This document shows positions 51,584 to 60,433 of a DNA stretch of 64,000 bases, piece by piece. The notes beneath the pieces are model-generated. The model saw nothing but the letters and a program-made list of their open reading frames with translations. It was not told the origin of the DNA and did not search any database. The DNA comes from Nucisporomicrobium flavum (lineage in GTDB: Bacteria > Actinomycetota > Actinomycetes > Mycobacteriales > Micromonosporaceae), in the NCBI RefSeq assembly GCF_016464385.1, contig NZ_JADMLH010000003.1, positions 248,001 to 312,000 on the forward strand, written 5' to 3'. The position numbers and the translations under genes are program-made. Positions within the stretch are counted from its first letter, which is position 1. Each line of letters starts with the position of its first letter.

Positions 51584-52716
51584 GGGGCGCACTCCACGAT
51601 CACGGTCAGGGCGCGGTCGAAGTCGGCCTGGCCGACCCCCGCGTTCAGGGTCAGGCGAAGGCGGGAGGAACCGTCCGGGGTGGACGGTGGGCGGAAACAG
51701 CCCACGGCGACGTCGCGGTCGCGGCAGTCCGCCGCCCAGGCCAGGGCCGCCTCCGGGCCGGGCGCCGGCACCGACAGCACGCCCGCCGCCGGGGTGGAGA
51801 CGGCGAAACCGGCCGCGCTCAGCGTGCGTACTGTCGTGGCGGCTCGCTCCGCCAGAAGCCGGCGGCGGTCGTCGGCCGACCGGGCGACCCGCACCGCGGC
51901 ACGGACCCCGGCCACGACGGCGGGTGGCGGGGCGGTGTCGTAGATGAACGTGCGGCCGGTGTCGACCAGGTGCCGGACCAGCGCCTCCGGACCGGCGACC
52001 ACGCCGCCCGCGCCGCCCAGCGACTTCGACAGCGTCGCCGTCACCACCACGTCGGGCGCCCCGGCGAGCCCGGCCGCCGCGACGCCGCCCGCGCCCTCGG
52101 GACCCAGGATCCCCAGCGCGTGCGCGTCGTCGACCAGCATCAGCGCGCCGTGCGCGGACGTCACCGCGTGCAGGTCGGCGAGCGGGGCGAGGTCGCCGTC
52201 GACCGAGAAGACCGACTCGGTGACGAAGACCGCCGGCCGGTCTCGACGGGCCGCGAGGATCTCCGCGAGGGCCGCCGGGTCGGCGTGCGGGGCGACGACG
52301 ACCTCGGCGCCGGAGGCCTTGCAGCCGTCGATGATCGAGGCGTGGTTGTACCGGTCCGAGACCAGCAGCGTGCCGGGACCCGCCAGGGCCCGGATCGCGC
52401 CGAGATTGGCGAGGAACCCGGAGGAATACACCAGCGCGCGGGGGAAACCGAGCCACTCCGCGAGGTCGGACTCGAGCTCCTCATGGGCCCGGGTCGAACC
52501 GCGGACGAGCCGTGATCCGGTGGCGCCCAGCCCGTACGCCCGCAGTGCCTCGGCCGCGGCACCCACCACCTCGGGATGGACCGCCAGGCCGAGGTAGTCG
52601 TTGCCGGCCAGGTCGACGACGGCGTCACCGGCGGCGCGGGCCCGCAGCGTGCGTGTGAGCCCGGCTTTCGCCCGCGTGCGGGCCTGGCGCTCCAGCTCCT
52701 GCTGCCAGCCCGTCAC
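51580..52716 (-). CDS. bioF: 8-amino-7-oxononanoate synthase
   Basis: 378 residues of the alpha-oxoamine synthase (PLP fold type I) family. It condenses pimeloyl-thioester with alanine to form KAPA. The PLP lysine is K231 in TATLSKSLGGAGG. Other motifs are LAGNDYLGL, GATGSRLVRGST, SDRYNHASIIDG and LVDDAHALGILG. GTG start at 52716. It precedes bioD with a 4-nt overlap and is divergent from bioB over 95 bp. bioA and the pimelate-branch genes are not in the window. Confidence 0.96.
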   Translation of the reverse strand: MTGWQQELERQARTRAKAGLTRTLRARAAGDAVVDLAGNDYLGLAVHPEVVGAAAEALRAYGLGATGSRLVRGSTRAHEELESDLAEWLGFPRALVYSSGFLANLGAIRALAGPGTLLVSDRYNHASIIDGCKASGAEVVVAPHADPAALAEILAARRDRPAVFVTESVFSVDGDLAPLADLHAVTSAHGALMLVDDAHALGILGPEGAGGVAAAGLAGAPDVVVTATLSKSLGGAGGVVAGPEALVRHLVDTGRTFIYDTAPPPAVVAGVRAAVRVARSADDRRRLLAERAATTVRTLSAAGFAVSTPAAGVLSVPAPGPEAALAWAADCRDRDVAVGCFRPPSTPDGSSRLRLTLNAGVGQADFDRALTVIVECAP

Positions 52717-52811
52717 CGCATCCTCGCTCTTCGCCGGTCCCCGTCGTCGCCCGGGAAACTACCACTGACCACGGGCAACCCGCGGGCCGGAATCCCTTGT
52801 AGGGTACGGGC

Positions 52812-53807
52812 ATGCCAGAGATCCTCGACCGGGCGCGGGCCCAGGTGTTAGCTGACGGCGTCGGTCTCGACGAGGCGGGCATCCTCGAGGTGCTGCGGCT
52901 GCCCGACGAGGATCTGCCTCAGCTGCTCCAGCTCGCCCACGAGGTCCGGATGGCGTGGTGCGGCCCCGAGGTGGAGGTCGAGGGCATCGTCTCGCTCAAG
53001 ACCGGCGGCTGCCCGGAGGACTGCCACTTCTGCTCGCAGTCGGGGCTGTTCACCTCGCCGGTGCGCGCGGTCTGGCTGGACATCCCCGCCCTGGTGGAGG
53101 CCGCCAAGCAGACCGCGGCGACCGGGGCGACCGAGTTCTGCATCGTCGCGGCGGTGCGCGGGCCCGACGAGCGGCTGATGGCGCAGATGCGCGAGGGCGT
53201 CGCGGCGATCAAGGCCGAGGTCGACATCCAGGTCGCGGCGAGCCTCGGCATGCTCACCCAGGAGCAGGTCGACGAGCTCGTCGCGATGGGCGTGCACCGC
53301 TACAACCACAACCTGGAGACCTGCCGGTCGTACTTCGCCAACGTGGTGACCACCCATTCGTGGGAGGAACGCTGGGGCACGCTGAAGATGGTCCGAGACT
53401 CGGGCATGGAGGTCTGCTGCGGTGGCATCCTCGGGCTCGGCGAGACGGTCGAGCAGCGCGCCGAGTTCGCGGCGCAGCTCGCCGAGCTGGACCCGCACGA
53501 GGTCCCGTTGAACTTCCTCAACCCGCGCCCCGGCACCCCGCTCGGCGACCGCCCGGTGGTGGAGGGCAAGGACGCGCTGCGGGCCATCGCCGCCTTCCGG
53601 CTGGCGATGCCGCGGACCATCCTCCGGTACGCGGGCGGCCGCGAGATCACCCTGGGTGACCTGGGTACCCGCGAGGGCCTGCTCGGCGGCATCAACGCGG
53701 TGATCGTCGGCAACTACCTGACGACGCTGGGCCGCCCGGCCACCGCGGACCTCGAGCTGCTCCAGGAGCTCAAGATGCCGGTCAAGGCGCTGTCGGCGAC
53801 GCTGTGA
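52812..53807 (+). CDS. bioB: Biotin synthase
   Basis: 331 residues, radical-SAM enzyme that inserts sulfur into dethiobiotin. The [4Fe-4S] cysteines are C67, C71 and C74 in [14 protein letters not shown]. Other features are [12 protein letters not shown], the [13 protein letters not shown] motif and the [12 protein letters not shown] block. The ATG at 52812 is followed by a full-length enzyme. The next gene starts within its stop (GTGA) and encodes the partner BsaP. Confidence 0.97.
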   Translation: MPEILDRARAQVLADGVGLDEAGILEVLRLPDEDLPQLLQLAHEVRMAWCGPEVEVEGIVSLKTGGCPEDCHFCSQSGLFTSPVRAVWLDIPALVEAAKQTAATGATEFCIVAAVRGPDERLMAQMREGVAAIKAEVDIQVAASLGMLTQEQVDELVAMGVHRYNHNLETCRSYFANVVTTHSWEERWGTLKMVRDSGMEVCCGGILGLGETVEQRAEFAAQLAELDPHEVPLNFLNPRPGTPLGDRPVVEGKDALRAIAAFRLAMPRTILRYAGGREITLGDLGTREGLLGGINAVIVGNYLTTLGRPATADLELLQELKMPVKALSATL

Positions 53808-53992
53808 CGGTCCTCGTGTACTGCGACCGCTGCGGAACACCCGCCGCCGAGGGCGACCACACGGCGTGCACGGCGGCCCGGCAACTGGAGCCGCCCCGCT
53901 ACTGCCCGGACTGCCGGCGCCGGATGAAGGTGCAGGTCGTGCCGACCGGCTGGACGGCGACCTGCGTCGAGCACGGTGTCCGCCGCTCCTGA
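53804..53992 (+). CDS. bsaP: Biotin synthase auxiliary protein BsaP
   Basis: 62 residues, coupled to bioB by GTGA overlap. It carries two Cys pairs (YCDRCG and YCPDCRRRM), a further cysteine in ATCVEHG, and the conserved [12 protein letters not shown] core. Actinobacterial BsaP is a small iron-sulfur or metal-binding protein needed for BioB activity; identification rests on this pattern and the position behind bioB. It is not a typical zinc-ribbon transcription factor. Confidence 0.87.
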   Translation: MTVLVYCDRCGTPAAEGDHTACTAARQLEPPRYCPDCRRRMKVQVVPTGWTATCVEHGVRRS

Positions 53993-54572
53993 GCCGGCCG
54001 GCCCGCCGGCCGTTTCTTCTCCGGCCGGGCCGCAGCGGGCCATGTCCTCCTCGGCCGGGCCGGTGCTGGCGGGGGCGGTCATCGTGTTGCGCCCGGCCAC
54101 CGAGGCGGACGTGCCCGCGCTGGCCGCCATCCGGGCGACCCCGCAGGTGCGGGCGCGGTGGCGCGGCGACGACGACGCCTCCGCCGAGACGCGCGAGACC
54201 ATCGCCGAGCTGGGCGACCGCCACCTGGCGATCCTGGTGGACGGCCGGGTCGCCGGGATCATCCAGTGGGATTCCGAGGACGAGCCGGACTACCGCCACG
54301 CGAGCATCGACATCTATCTCGACCCGGCGCTGCACGGCCGCGGCGTGGGCACCGACGCGGTCCGTACGCTGGCCACCCACCTGATCGACGTCGAAGGCTT
54401 CCACCGGCTGGTCATCGACCCCGCGGCCGACAACGAGGCCGCGATCCGCTGCTACGCCAAGGTGGGTTTCCGCCCCGTCGGGATCATGCGGCAGTACGAG
54501 CGCGGCGCCGACGGCACGTGGCACGACGGGCTGCTGATGGACCTGCTGGCCGCCGAGCTGATCCGCTGGTGA
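53976..54572 (+). CDS. GNAT acetyltransferase, AAC(6')-like fold
   Basis: 198 residues from GTG 53976, or 176 from ATG 54042, which is the more natural start for the domain. GNAT core [20 protein letters not shown], then [20 protein letters not shown] and [18 protein letters not shown]. The C-terminal [20 protein letters not shown] and [20 protein letters not shown] give the AAC(6')-Ib-like shape. Chromosomal context (biotin genes) does not support a resistance role. Terminated by a strong hairpin. Confidence 0.85.
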   Translation: MSAAPEPAGPPAVSSPAGPQRAMSSSAGPVLAGAVIVLRPATEADVPALAAIRATPQVRARWRGDDDASAETRETIAELGDRHLAILVDGRVAGIIQWDSEDEPDYRHASIDIYLDPALHGRGVGTDAVRTLATHLIDVEGFHRLVIDPAADNEAAIRCYAKVGFRPVGIMRQYERGADGTWHDGLLMDLLAAELIRW

Positions 54573-54580
54573 TACCCATC

Positions 54581-54616
54581 GGCGACGGTGGACCCTCTCA
54601 AGGGCCCACCGTCGCC
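54581..54616. terminator. Bidirectional 16-bp stem terminator
   Basis: GGCGACGGTGGACCCT (54581-54596) pairs with AGGGCCCACCGTCGCC (54601-54616) with one mismatch and a 4-nt loop. It lies between the ends of two convergent genes, 9 nt after one and 12 nt before the other. Confidence 0.8.
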
Positions 54617-54627
54617 GCTCTCACCCG

Positions 54628-55647
54628 TCACCCGGAGGTGGCAGGAGTCTCATCCGTGGCGGGCCGGCGGGCGCCCACCGGCAGCGTCACCGTGACCATG
54701 GCGCCGTCGCGGTCCGCCGGGCCGGTCGCCCCGAGCCGGCGCAGCGTGCGCAGCATCGCCACGTTCTCCGCGGCGACGTGCGCCACGACAGCCTCGAGGT
54801 CGGCGCGGGCCGCCCAGCCGGTCAGGCGGCGCAGCAGGGCCGTCCCGATGCCGCGGCGCTGCCACGCGTCCTCGACCAGCACCGCCACCTCGCCCAGGTC
54901 GCCCTCGGCGCGCAGGGCCGCCGTCGCCACCACGTGTTCCTCGCCGGTGGCGGGGTCGTCGCACGCCGCGAGCAGCGTGAGCCCGTTCGACGGCTCGAGC
55001 AGCCGGCGCAGGCGTGCGTCACTCCAGCCGTGCAGGTGGCGTACGCCGTCGAGATCCTCCGCGGTGGCCTCGCGCACCAGCAGCTCGGCGCCGTCGGGCA
55101 GCAGCAGCGTGGTCTGCTCGGCGGAGCGGCGCAGCAGGGAGCCGCTCACCTCCACCAGCGCCTGCGCCCGGGCGTACTCGGCCGGTGTGAACGCCGGGGC
55201 CGGCCGGAGCACCTCATACGTCCCGCCGGCCGGGTCGATCAGCGTCATGCGCTGCTCGTCGTAGCCGTGCAGGACCACCGAGCCCGCCGGGCGCCAGCGC
55301 ACCTCGGCGGCGTCGAGCAGGGCGACCAGCGCCTCGCCCAGCGCCTCCGGGTCGTGCACGATGCGCCCGGCCAGGGCCAGCGCGCGGGTCGGCTGGTCGG
55401 CGAGCCCCTGCGCCTCGGCCCGGGTGACGAACGCGTCGCGCCCGCGGCCGCGGGTGATCGCCGCGTGCAGTTCCTGCTCCGACATGGTGTCCGGCGCATC
55501 GACGAGGAAGTCGTCGACCGCGCCTTCCTCGGTCGTGTGGACCTGGACGGCGAGGATGTTGACCGACCGCAGCGCCAGGCTGGCGGTCAGCACGGAGAGA
55601 TAGCCCGGCCGATCGTCGACCGTCGCCCTGATCCGCCACAGCGCCAC
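54628..55647 (-). CDS. ACT-domain/GNAT fusion protein
   Basis: 339 residues. An N-terminal ACT domain (about 1-80; RIRATVDDRPGYLSVLTASL, ILAVQVHTTEEGAVDDFLVD), a middle region with a second ACT-like stretch, then a C-terminal GNAT domain (about 190-320; LLVREATAEDLDGVRHLHGW, VLVEDAWQRRGIGTALLRRL). ACT modules usually bind amino acids, so the fusion suggests an amino-acid-regulated acetyltransferase, as known for some actinobacterial protein lysine acetylases. That comparison is inference. ATG start at 55647. Confidence 0.85.
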   Translation of the reverse strand: MALWRIRATVDDRPGYLSVLTASLALRSVNILAVQVHTTEEGAVDDFLVDAPDTMSEQELHAAITRGRGRDAFVTRAEAQGLADQPTRALALAGRIVHDPEALGEALVALLDAAEVRWRPAGSVVLHGYDEQRMTLIDPAGGTYEVLRPAPAFTPAEYARAQALVEVSGSLLRRSAEQTTLLLPDGAELLVREATAEDLDGVRHLHGWSDARLRRLLEPSNGLTLLAACDDPATGEEHVVATAALRAEGDLGEVAVLVEDAWQRRGIGTALLRRLTGWAARADLEAVVAHVAAENVAMLRTLRRLGATGPADRDGAMVTVTLPVGARRPATDETPATSG

Positions 55648-55726
55648 AGGAGGCCGTCCCTTCGCTCTAGACCGACCCTAAGCCTCTCTCCGCGGTGTTA
55701 CCTGCGCATTGCCTGAGCTGGGAAAA

Positions 55727-56488
55727 CTATGAGGGGTCAGTCACAGCCGATGCGACCGGGGGCACACCCGCGCGGTCGAGCCGGTCGCCGAGGATCACCG
55801 CGGCGGCCCGGACGAGCTGCGCGATCCGGTCGACCTCGGTGATGTGGAAGGCGGCCGCCGGCAGGTCGTCGTCGTCCGTACGGGCGATCACCAGCACCAG
55901 CCCCGCCCGGCCGAACGGGGCCACGGCGTACCGGGTGCCGTCCGTGCCGGTCAGCGGGCGGGCGCGCAGTGGCGTGACCTCGGGCAGGCGCAGCGGGGAC
56001 GGGGCGCGCCAGCTCGCGTACGCCACCGTCGGCTCGCTCCCGTTCGGCAGGCGCAGCGACGGCTCATCGGCCGGGGTCGCACGCGGCGCGGCCGTACGGG
56101 CGGCCCAGTCGGCCGGCACCACCGCGGCGGCGGCCCAGTCCGCGGCGAGCAGCCCGGGCACCGCGTCGACCAGCGTGGCGAGCCCGTCGCCCGGGTTGGC
56201 GGCCACCTGGGCCAGCAGCTCGGCGTCGTGGCCGCCGGACACCGGGGCGCCGATGGCCTTCCACACGCCGTCGACCTGGACACCCGGGATGGCGGCGAGC
56301 CCGGCGAGGAGCCGCTCGACCCGCGACGCGCCCGGCCAGACGACGGTGAAGTCGTCCACGGCCCGGCCGCCGAGCCGCTCCAGCACCACCACCTGGACGA
56401 TGTCGGCACCGGCGACGCCGAGCGTGCGCGCCACCTGGCCGAGGGCACCCGGGCGGTCCGGCAGAGTGACCCGTACGCGCAGCAACAT
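55727..56488 (-). CDS. ACT-domain protein
   Basis: 253 residues from ATG 56488 with GGGAGGAG upstream. The N-terminal ACT domain (LRVRVTLPDRPGALGQVART, IVQVVVLERLGGRAVDDFTV) aligns well with the ACT head of the following gene. The C-terminal half resembles a degenerate GAF-like segment (TRYAVAPFGRAGLVLVIART, AAAFHITEVDRIAQLVRAAA). No catalytic residues recognised. It is upstream of, and co-directional with, the ACT-GNAT gene (79-nt gap). Probably an amino-acid-sensing protein. Confidence 0.75.
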   Translation of the reverse strand: MLLRVRVTLPDRPGALGQVARTLGVAGADIVQVVVLERLGGRAVDDFTVVWPGASRVERLLAGLAAIPGVQVDGVWKAIGAPVSGGHDAELLAQVAANPGDGLATLVDAVPGLLAADWAAAAVVPADWAARTAAPRATPADEPSLRLPNGSEPTVAYASWRAPSPLRLPEVTPLRARPLTGTDGTRYAVAPFGRAGLVLVIARTDDDDLPAAAFHITEVDRIAQLVRAAAVILGDRLDRAGVPPVASAVTDPS

Positions 56489-56636
56489 GCAACTCCTCCC
56501 GTCTGACGGACGGCACGGCGGTGCCGTCCGAGCTGCCTCCAGCGTGCCCGGGCGGCGTTTCGCAGCGGTTGCGACGCCGTGTCCCGGCCGTCAAGGGGCG
56601 CTGGTATGCCCCGGATCACACCGAGGGTATGACGGG

Positions 56637-57653
56637 TCAGGCGGAGGCGCGACGGACCAGGTGGGTGTCGAGCAGAACGTGGGAATTGCCGGCCGGCTCC
56701 CCGCCGATGCGGCTCACCAGCAGCTCGGCCATGCGCCGGCCCATCTCCTCGACCGGCTGGTGGACCGTGGTCAGCGGCGGTTCACACTGCCGGGCGATCG
56801 GGGCGTCCTCGAAGCCCACCAGCGTCACGTCCTGCGGCACGCGCAGCCCCGCCTCGCGCAGGGCCCGCAGCGCGCCGCTGGCCATGAGGTCGGAGGCGGC
56901 GAAGACGGCGTCCAGGCGCGGTTCGCGGGTGAGCAGGGAACGCATCGCCGCGGCCCCGCCCTCCTCGCTGAAGTCGCCGTACCCGATGAGCTCGGGGCCG
57001 CGCACCGCCTCGCGGTAACCGGCCAGCCGGGCCCGGCCCACCTCCATGTCCTGCGGCCCGGCGACCGTCGCGACGCGGCGGCCGCCGCCGGCGATCAGAT
57101 ACTCGACCGCCTTGCGGGCACCCGAGGCGTTGTCCACGTCGACGAAGAAGTCGTCGGGGTGCGGGTTGGCGGGGCGGCCGCCGAGCACGAACGGCATGCC
57201 GCGCTCGCGCAGCATGCGGGGGAGCGGATCCTCGTCGTGCAGGGACAGCAGCAGGACGCCGTCGACGTGCGCCGTGGTCAGGTGGGTCTCGACGCGCTCG
57301 CGCTGCTCCGTCGACGCGGCCATGGCCAGCCACAGCTGCAGCGGCGTCTCCAGCAGCGCCGAGTTGATGCCGCGCAGCACGCCGGCGAAGAACGGCTCGC
57401 CGAAGACGCGCTCCTGCGACTCGGACACGACCAGGGCCACCGAGTCGGTGCGCTGGGTCACGAGCGAGCGGGCGGCCCGGTTGGGCACGTAGCCCAGCTC
57501 CGAGATCGCCGCCTCGACGGCGGCCTTGGCCTGCGGGCTGACCTGCGAGGACCCGTTCAGGACGCGGGAAGCCGTGCCGCGGCCGACACCGGCGCGCGCC
57601 GCGACGGCGTCGAGCGTGGGTCGTCCCGGCGAACGGACGGGTTGCCTGGTCAT
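56637..57653 (-). CDS. LacI-family transcriptional regulator
   Basis: 338 residues. The N-terminal helix-turn-helix is LDAVAARAGVGRGTASRVLN with the hinge ELGYVPNRAARSLV, followed by a periplasmic-binding-like effector domain (DSVALVVSESQERVFGEPFF, GVLLLSLHDEDPLPRML, VDVDNASGARKAVEYLIAGG). Effector is likely a sugar or related ligand. No sugar transport or catabolic gene lies next to it, so its targets are elsewhere. ATG start at 57653. Confidence 0.93.
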   Translation of the reverse strand: MTRQPVRSPGRPTLDAVAARAGVGRGTASRVLNGSSQVSPQAKAAVEAAISELGYVPNRAARSLVTQRTDSVALVVSESQERVFGEPFFAGVLRGINSALLETPLQLWLAMAASTEQRERVETHLTTAHVDGVLLLSLHDEDPLPRMLRERGMPFVLGGRPANPHPDDFFVDVDNASGARKAVEYLIAGGGRRVATVAGPQDMEVGRARLAGYREAVRGPELIGYGDFSEEGGAAAMRSLLTREPRLDAVFAASDLMASGALRALREAGLRVPQDVTLVGFEDAPIARQCEPPLTTVHQPVEEMGRRMAELLVSRIGGEPAGNSHVLLDTHLVRRASA

Positions 57654-57714
57654 GGGCGCATTATTCTCCTGCCGTACGGTCCCTGTCCTGCCCCGTCGCG
57701 CTTAGGCTTGCGAC

Positions 57715-57834
57715 ATGATCTGCCGCGCGTGCCGCGATCGACGGCATGAGGACTGCCGGGGCGGGTCCTGGTGTGACTGCCAGCACCGGCCCGTCGAGCC
57801 GACGCCGCCCGTCACCGGCCCGGCCTCGCCATGA
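57715..57834 (+). CDS. Cysteine-rich 39-residue mini-protein
   Basis: A short gene from ATG 57715 to TGA 57832-57834. The peptide begins MICRACRDRRHEDC and continues through SWCDCQHRP to a Pro-rich tail. Five cysteines (3, 6, 14, 20, 22) and two histidines (11, 24) look like a small metal-binding knuckle. Its TGA overlaps the start of the next gene as ATGA, so the two are coupled. The promoter could lie in the 61-bp gap after the divergent LacI gene. Support is the pattern and the overlap only; no known family is claimed. Confidence 0.6.
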   Translation: MICRACRDRRHEDCRGGSWCDCQHRPVEPTPPVTGPASP

Positions 57835-58523
57835 TCCTTGAAGACCTGCTCCCGCGCTACCCACGTGGCGGGGAACCGACTCTGCGCGTCAACTTCGTCG
57901 CCAGCGTGGACGGGGCGGTGACCGTGGACGGCCGGTCGGGCGGGCTGGGCGGTCCCGGCGACAAACAGATCTTCGACATGCTGCGGATGACCTGTGACGC
58001 GCTGATCGCCGCGGCCGGCACCGTACGCACCGAGAAGTACGACGCGCTGCGCCTGGACGAGGCCGGGCGGGCCTGGCGGCGTGCGCACGGGCTGCCCGAG
58101 TTCCCGCTGATGGTGGTCGTCTCCGGCTCGCTCGGCCTCGACCCCGGCCAGCTGATCTTCTCGGACGCGCCAGTCCCGCCGCTGGTCGTCACCACGGCCC
58201 GCGCGGTGCCGCCCCCGGGCCTGGCCGACGTGGCGGAGATCCTTGCGCTCGGTGCCGAGAAGGTCGACCTGGCTGCCATGGTCGACGAGCTGCACCGGCG
58301 CGGCGCCACCCAGCTGCTCTGCGAGGGCGGCCCGAGGTTGTTCGGCTCGCTCATCGAGGCGGACCTGGTCGACGAGGTCTGCCTGACCGTCTCGCCGCTG
58401 CTGGCCGGCGGCACCGCCGGCCGCATCGCCGCCGGACCCGACGGCCCGGCGCGGCGCCTGGCCCTGCGCAGCGTGCTCTCCGAGGGCGATGAGCTTTTCC
58501 TGAGGTACGCCCGCAGCGCCTAG
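57831..58523 (+). CDS. RibD C-terminal/DHFR-like pyrimidine reductase family protein
   Basis: 230 residues. RibD_C/DHFR-like reductase fold: RVNFVASVDGAVTVDGRSGG, DALIAAAGTVRTEKYDALRL, TQLLCEGGPRLFGSLIEADL and CLTVSPLLAGG. This matches NADPH-dependent pyrimidine reductases related to riboflavin synthesis, but no deaminase domain or rib genes are near, so the substrate is uncertain. ATG at 57831 overlaps the mini-protein stop. Confidence 0.85.
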   Translation: MILEDLLPRYPRGGEPTLRVNFVASVDGAVTVDGRSGGLGGPGDKQIFDMLRMTCDALIAAAGTVRTEKYDALRLDEAGRAWRRAHGLPEFPLMVVVSGSLGLDPGQLIFSDAPVPPLVVTTARAVPPPGLADVAEILALGAEKVDLAAMVDELHRRGATQLLCEGGPRLFGSLIEADLVDEVCLTVSPLLAGGTAGRIAAGPDGPARRLALRSVLSEGDELFLRYARSA

Positions 58524-58527
58524 GTCT

Positions 58528-58568
58528 TGTGGACAAGCCTGTGGATGACCCCTAGAAGTTGTGGACAC
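58528..58568 (-). promoter_or_regulatory. Cluster of three DnaA-box-like 9-mers
   Basis: Read on the minus strand: TTGTCCACA at 58528-58536 (exact match to the high-GC actinobacterial DnaA box), TCATCCACA at 58540-58548 and GTGTCCACA at 58560-58568 (near matches). All three have the same orientation and fall in the 95-bp gap before the HerA-like gene. It could mean DnaA control of the repair operon. It is not at oriC, as dnaA, dnaN and rpmH are absent. Confidence 0.45.
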
Positions 58569-58618
58569 GGCGTGCCAACCCACAGGGCGTCCGCCAAGTG
58601 TCGTACCTCTGGTGCAAC

Positions 58619-60379
58619 ATGATCGGCGTGTCTGACGAAGCAACCGAAGTGAGCGAGCCGGTCGGGCGGGTGCTCGGCACCGCCGACGCCACCCCGTTGC
58701 AGTTCTGGACGGCCGTGACGCCGGGCAGCTACCTGCAGCTCGACGACGTGGTCGTGACCACGCGCGACCTGCCCGACCGGGAGCCGGTGACGATCGCCGG
58801 CGTGGTCACCCAGGTGCGCGCGCGGCACGAGGGCGCCCAGTTCGACTCGGACGTCTTCGCCATCGCCGAGGGCACGCTGCCGGCGCTCGTCCAGGAGGCC
58901 GCCGAGATCACCACCACCCGCGTCGACCCGGAGCTGTATGTGCCGCCCGCCCCCGGCGCGGTCGTGCGCCGGGCCTCCGGCTCGGCCCGGGACGCGGCGC
59001 TGCACTTCGACCGGATGGAGCGGCGGGTGCCGATGGGCACCGGCCGCGACGGCGTCCCGGTGTTCCTCAACGCCGACTTCCTCGACGGCACCCGCGGCGC
59101 GCACGTGTCCATCTCCGGCATCTCCGGCGTGGCCACCAAGACCAGCTTCGCGACGTTCCTGCTCTACTCGGTCTTCCGGTCGGGTGCGCTGGGCGCCGAC
59201 GGCACCAACGCCCGGGCGCTGATCTTCAACGTCAAGGGCGAGGACCTGCTCTTCCTCGACCACGGCAACACCAAGCTGGACGCTGCGACGACGGCGGCGT
59301 ACAAGCTGCTCGACCTGCCCGCGACCGCGTTCCCCGACGTGCGGGTGTACGCACCGCCCCGCGCCGGCGACTCCTCGGGCGCGCCGGACGTGAACAGCCG
59401 GCTGACCGGCGTCGACAGCTTCTACTGGACGCTCGAGGAGTTCTGCGCCAACCGGCTCCTGCCGTACGTGTTCGCCGACGCCGACGACGAGCGCCAGCAG
59501 TACACGATGGTCGTCCACTCGGTCACCGCGCACCTCGCCCGGCACGCGGTCCCCGCGGAGGGCGGCATCAGCATCGACGGGCGCCGCCTCGGGTCGTACG
59601 GCGACCTCGTCGATCACGTGGTCGACCAGCTCACCGACGACGAGACCCGCTCGACCTGGGCCGGCAGCGCGGTCAACATGGGCACGGTCAACGCGTTCGC
59701 CCGCCGGCTCATCGGCAGCAAGCGCGACCTGTCCCGGCTGATCCGCGGCGACCTCGCCGCTCGCCGCCCGCACCAGATCAAGACCGCCGAGAGCGCCCAG
59801 GTCACCGTCGTGGACCTGCACAACCTGCCCGACCGCGCGCAGCGCTTCGTGGTCGGCGTGACGCTGAAGACCGAGTTCGACGACAAGGAGAAATCGGGCA
59901 CCGGCCGGCCGCTGCTCTTCGTCGTCCTCGACGAGCTCAACAAGTACGCCCCGCGCGAGGGCTCCTCGCCGATCAAGGAGGTGCTGCTCGACATCGCCGA
60001 GCGCGGCCGCTCGCTGGGCGTGATCCTCATCGGGGCCCAGCAGACCGCCAGCGAGGTGGAACGCCGCATCGTCACCAACTCGGCGATCCGGGTCGTCGGC
60101 CGCCTCGACCCCGCCGAGGCCTCCCGCCCGGAGTACGGCTTCCTGCCCCCGGCCATGCGCCAGCGCGCGCTGCTGGCCCGGCCCGGCACGATGTTCGTCA
60201 ACCAGCCCGACATCCCGGTGCCGCTCTGCGTGGAATTCCCGTTCCCGGCCTGGGCCACCCGCAAGTCCGAGTCAGGGCCGCCGCCCGCGGGCAGCATGCG
60301 CTCGATCGTCCAGGGCGTCGACCCGTTCGCGGTCGTCGGTGGCCGCGGCGGTTCGCCGGACGACGACATCCCGTTCTAA
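58619..60379 (+). CDS. HerA-like ATP-binding protein
   Basis: 586 residues from ATG 58619 (MIGVSDEATEVSEP); GTG 58628 is an alternative. N-terminal HAS-barrel-like region (about 20-110), then a FtsK-HerA-type ATPase: Walker A variant in GISGVATKTSFATFLL (K174, T175), Walker B LLFVVLDELNKYAP (D438, E439), and arginine-rich AERGRSLGVILIGAQQTASE near the end. HerA motors unwind or pump DNA with end-processing nucleases. It is followed by sbcD and sbcC. In archaea herA sits with mre11, rad50 and nurA; the likeness is striking. No NurA is visible. Confidence 0.82.
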   Translation: MIGVSDEATEVSEPVGRVLGTADATPLQFWTAVTPGSYLQLDDVVVTTRDLPDREPVTIAGVVTQVRARHEGAQFDSDVFAIAEGTLPALVQEAAEITTTRVDPELYVPPAPGAVVRRASGSARDAALHFDRMERRVPMGTGRDGVPVFLNADFLDGTRGAHVSISGISGVATKTSFATFLLYSVFRSGALGADGTNARALIFNVKGEDLLFLDHGNTKLDAATTAAYKLLDLPATAFPDVRVYAPPRAGDSSGAPDVNSRLTGVDSFYWTLEEFCANRLLPYVFADADDERQQYTMVVHSVTAHLARHAVPAEGGISIDGRRLGSYGDLVDHVVDQLTDDETRSTWAGSAVNMGTVNAFARRLIGSKRDLSRLIRGDLAARRPHQIKTAESAQVTVVDLHNLPDRAQRFVVGVTLKTEFDDKEKSGTGRPLLFVVLDELNKYAPREGSSPIKEVLLDIAERGRSLGVILIGAQQTASEVERRIVTNSAIRVVGRLDPAEASRPEYGFLPPAMRQRALLARPGTMFVNQPDIPVPLCVEFPFPAWATRKSESGPPPAGSMRSIVQGVDPFAVVGGRGGSPDDDIPF

Positions 60380-60433
60380 CCTGCCAAGGCGCCTTCGGCG
60401 CAGATCAAGACCAAAAGGGCGAAGGTGAAGGCG

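Noticed and set aside
53976..54572. Aminoglycoside resistance gene
   Set aside because: The fold is AAC(6')-like, but GNAT proteins of this shape are common. The context is biosynthetic, and no specific resistance residues can be confirmed.
60389..60401. GCGCC-TTC-GGCGC hairpin as a terminator between herA and sbcD
   Set aside because: A 5-bp stem with no U-tract inside a 54-nt gap is too weak. The genes look co-transcribed.
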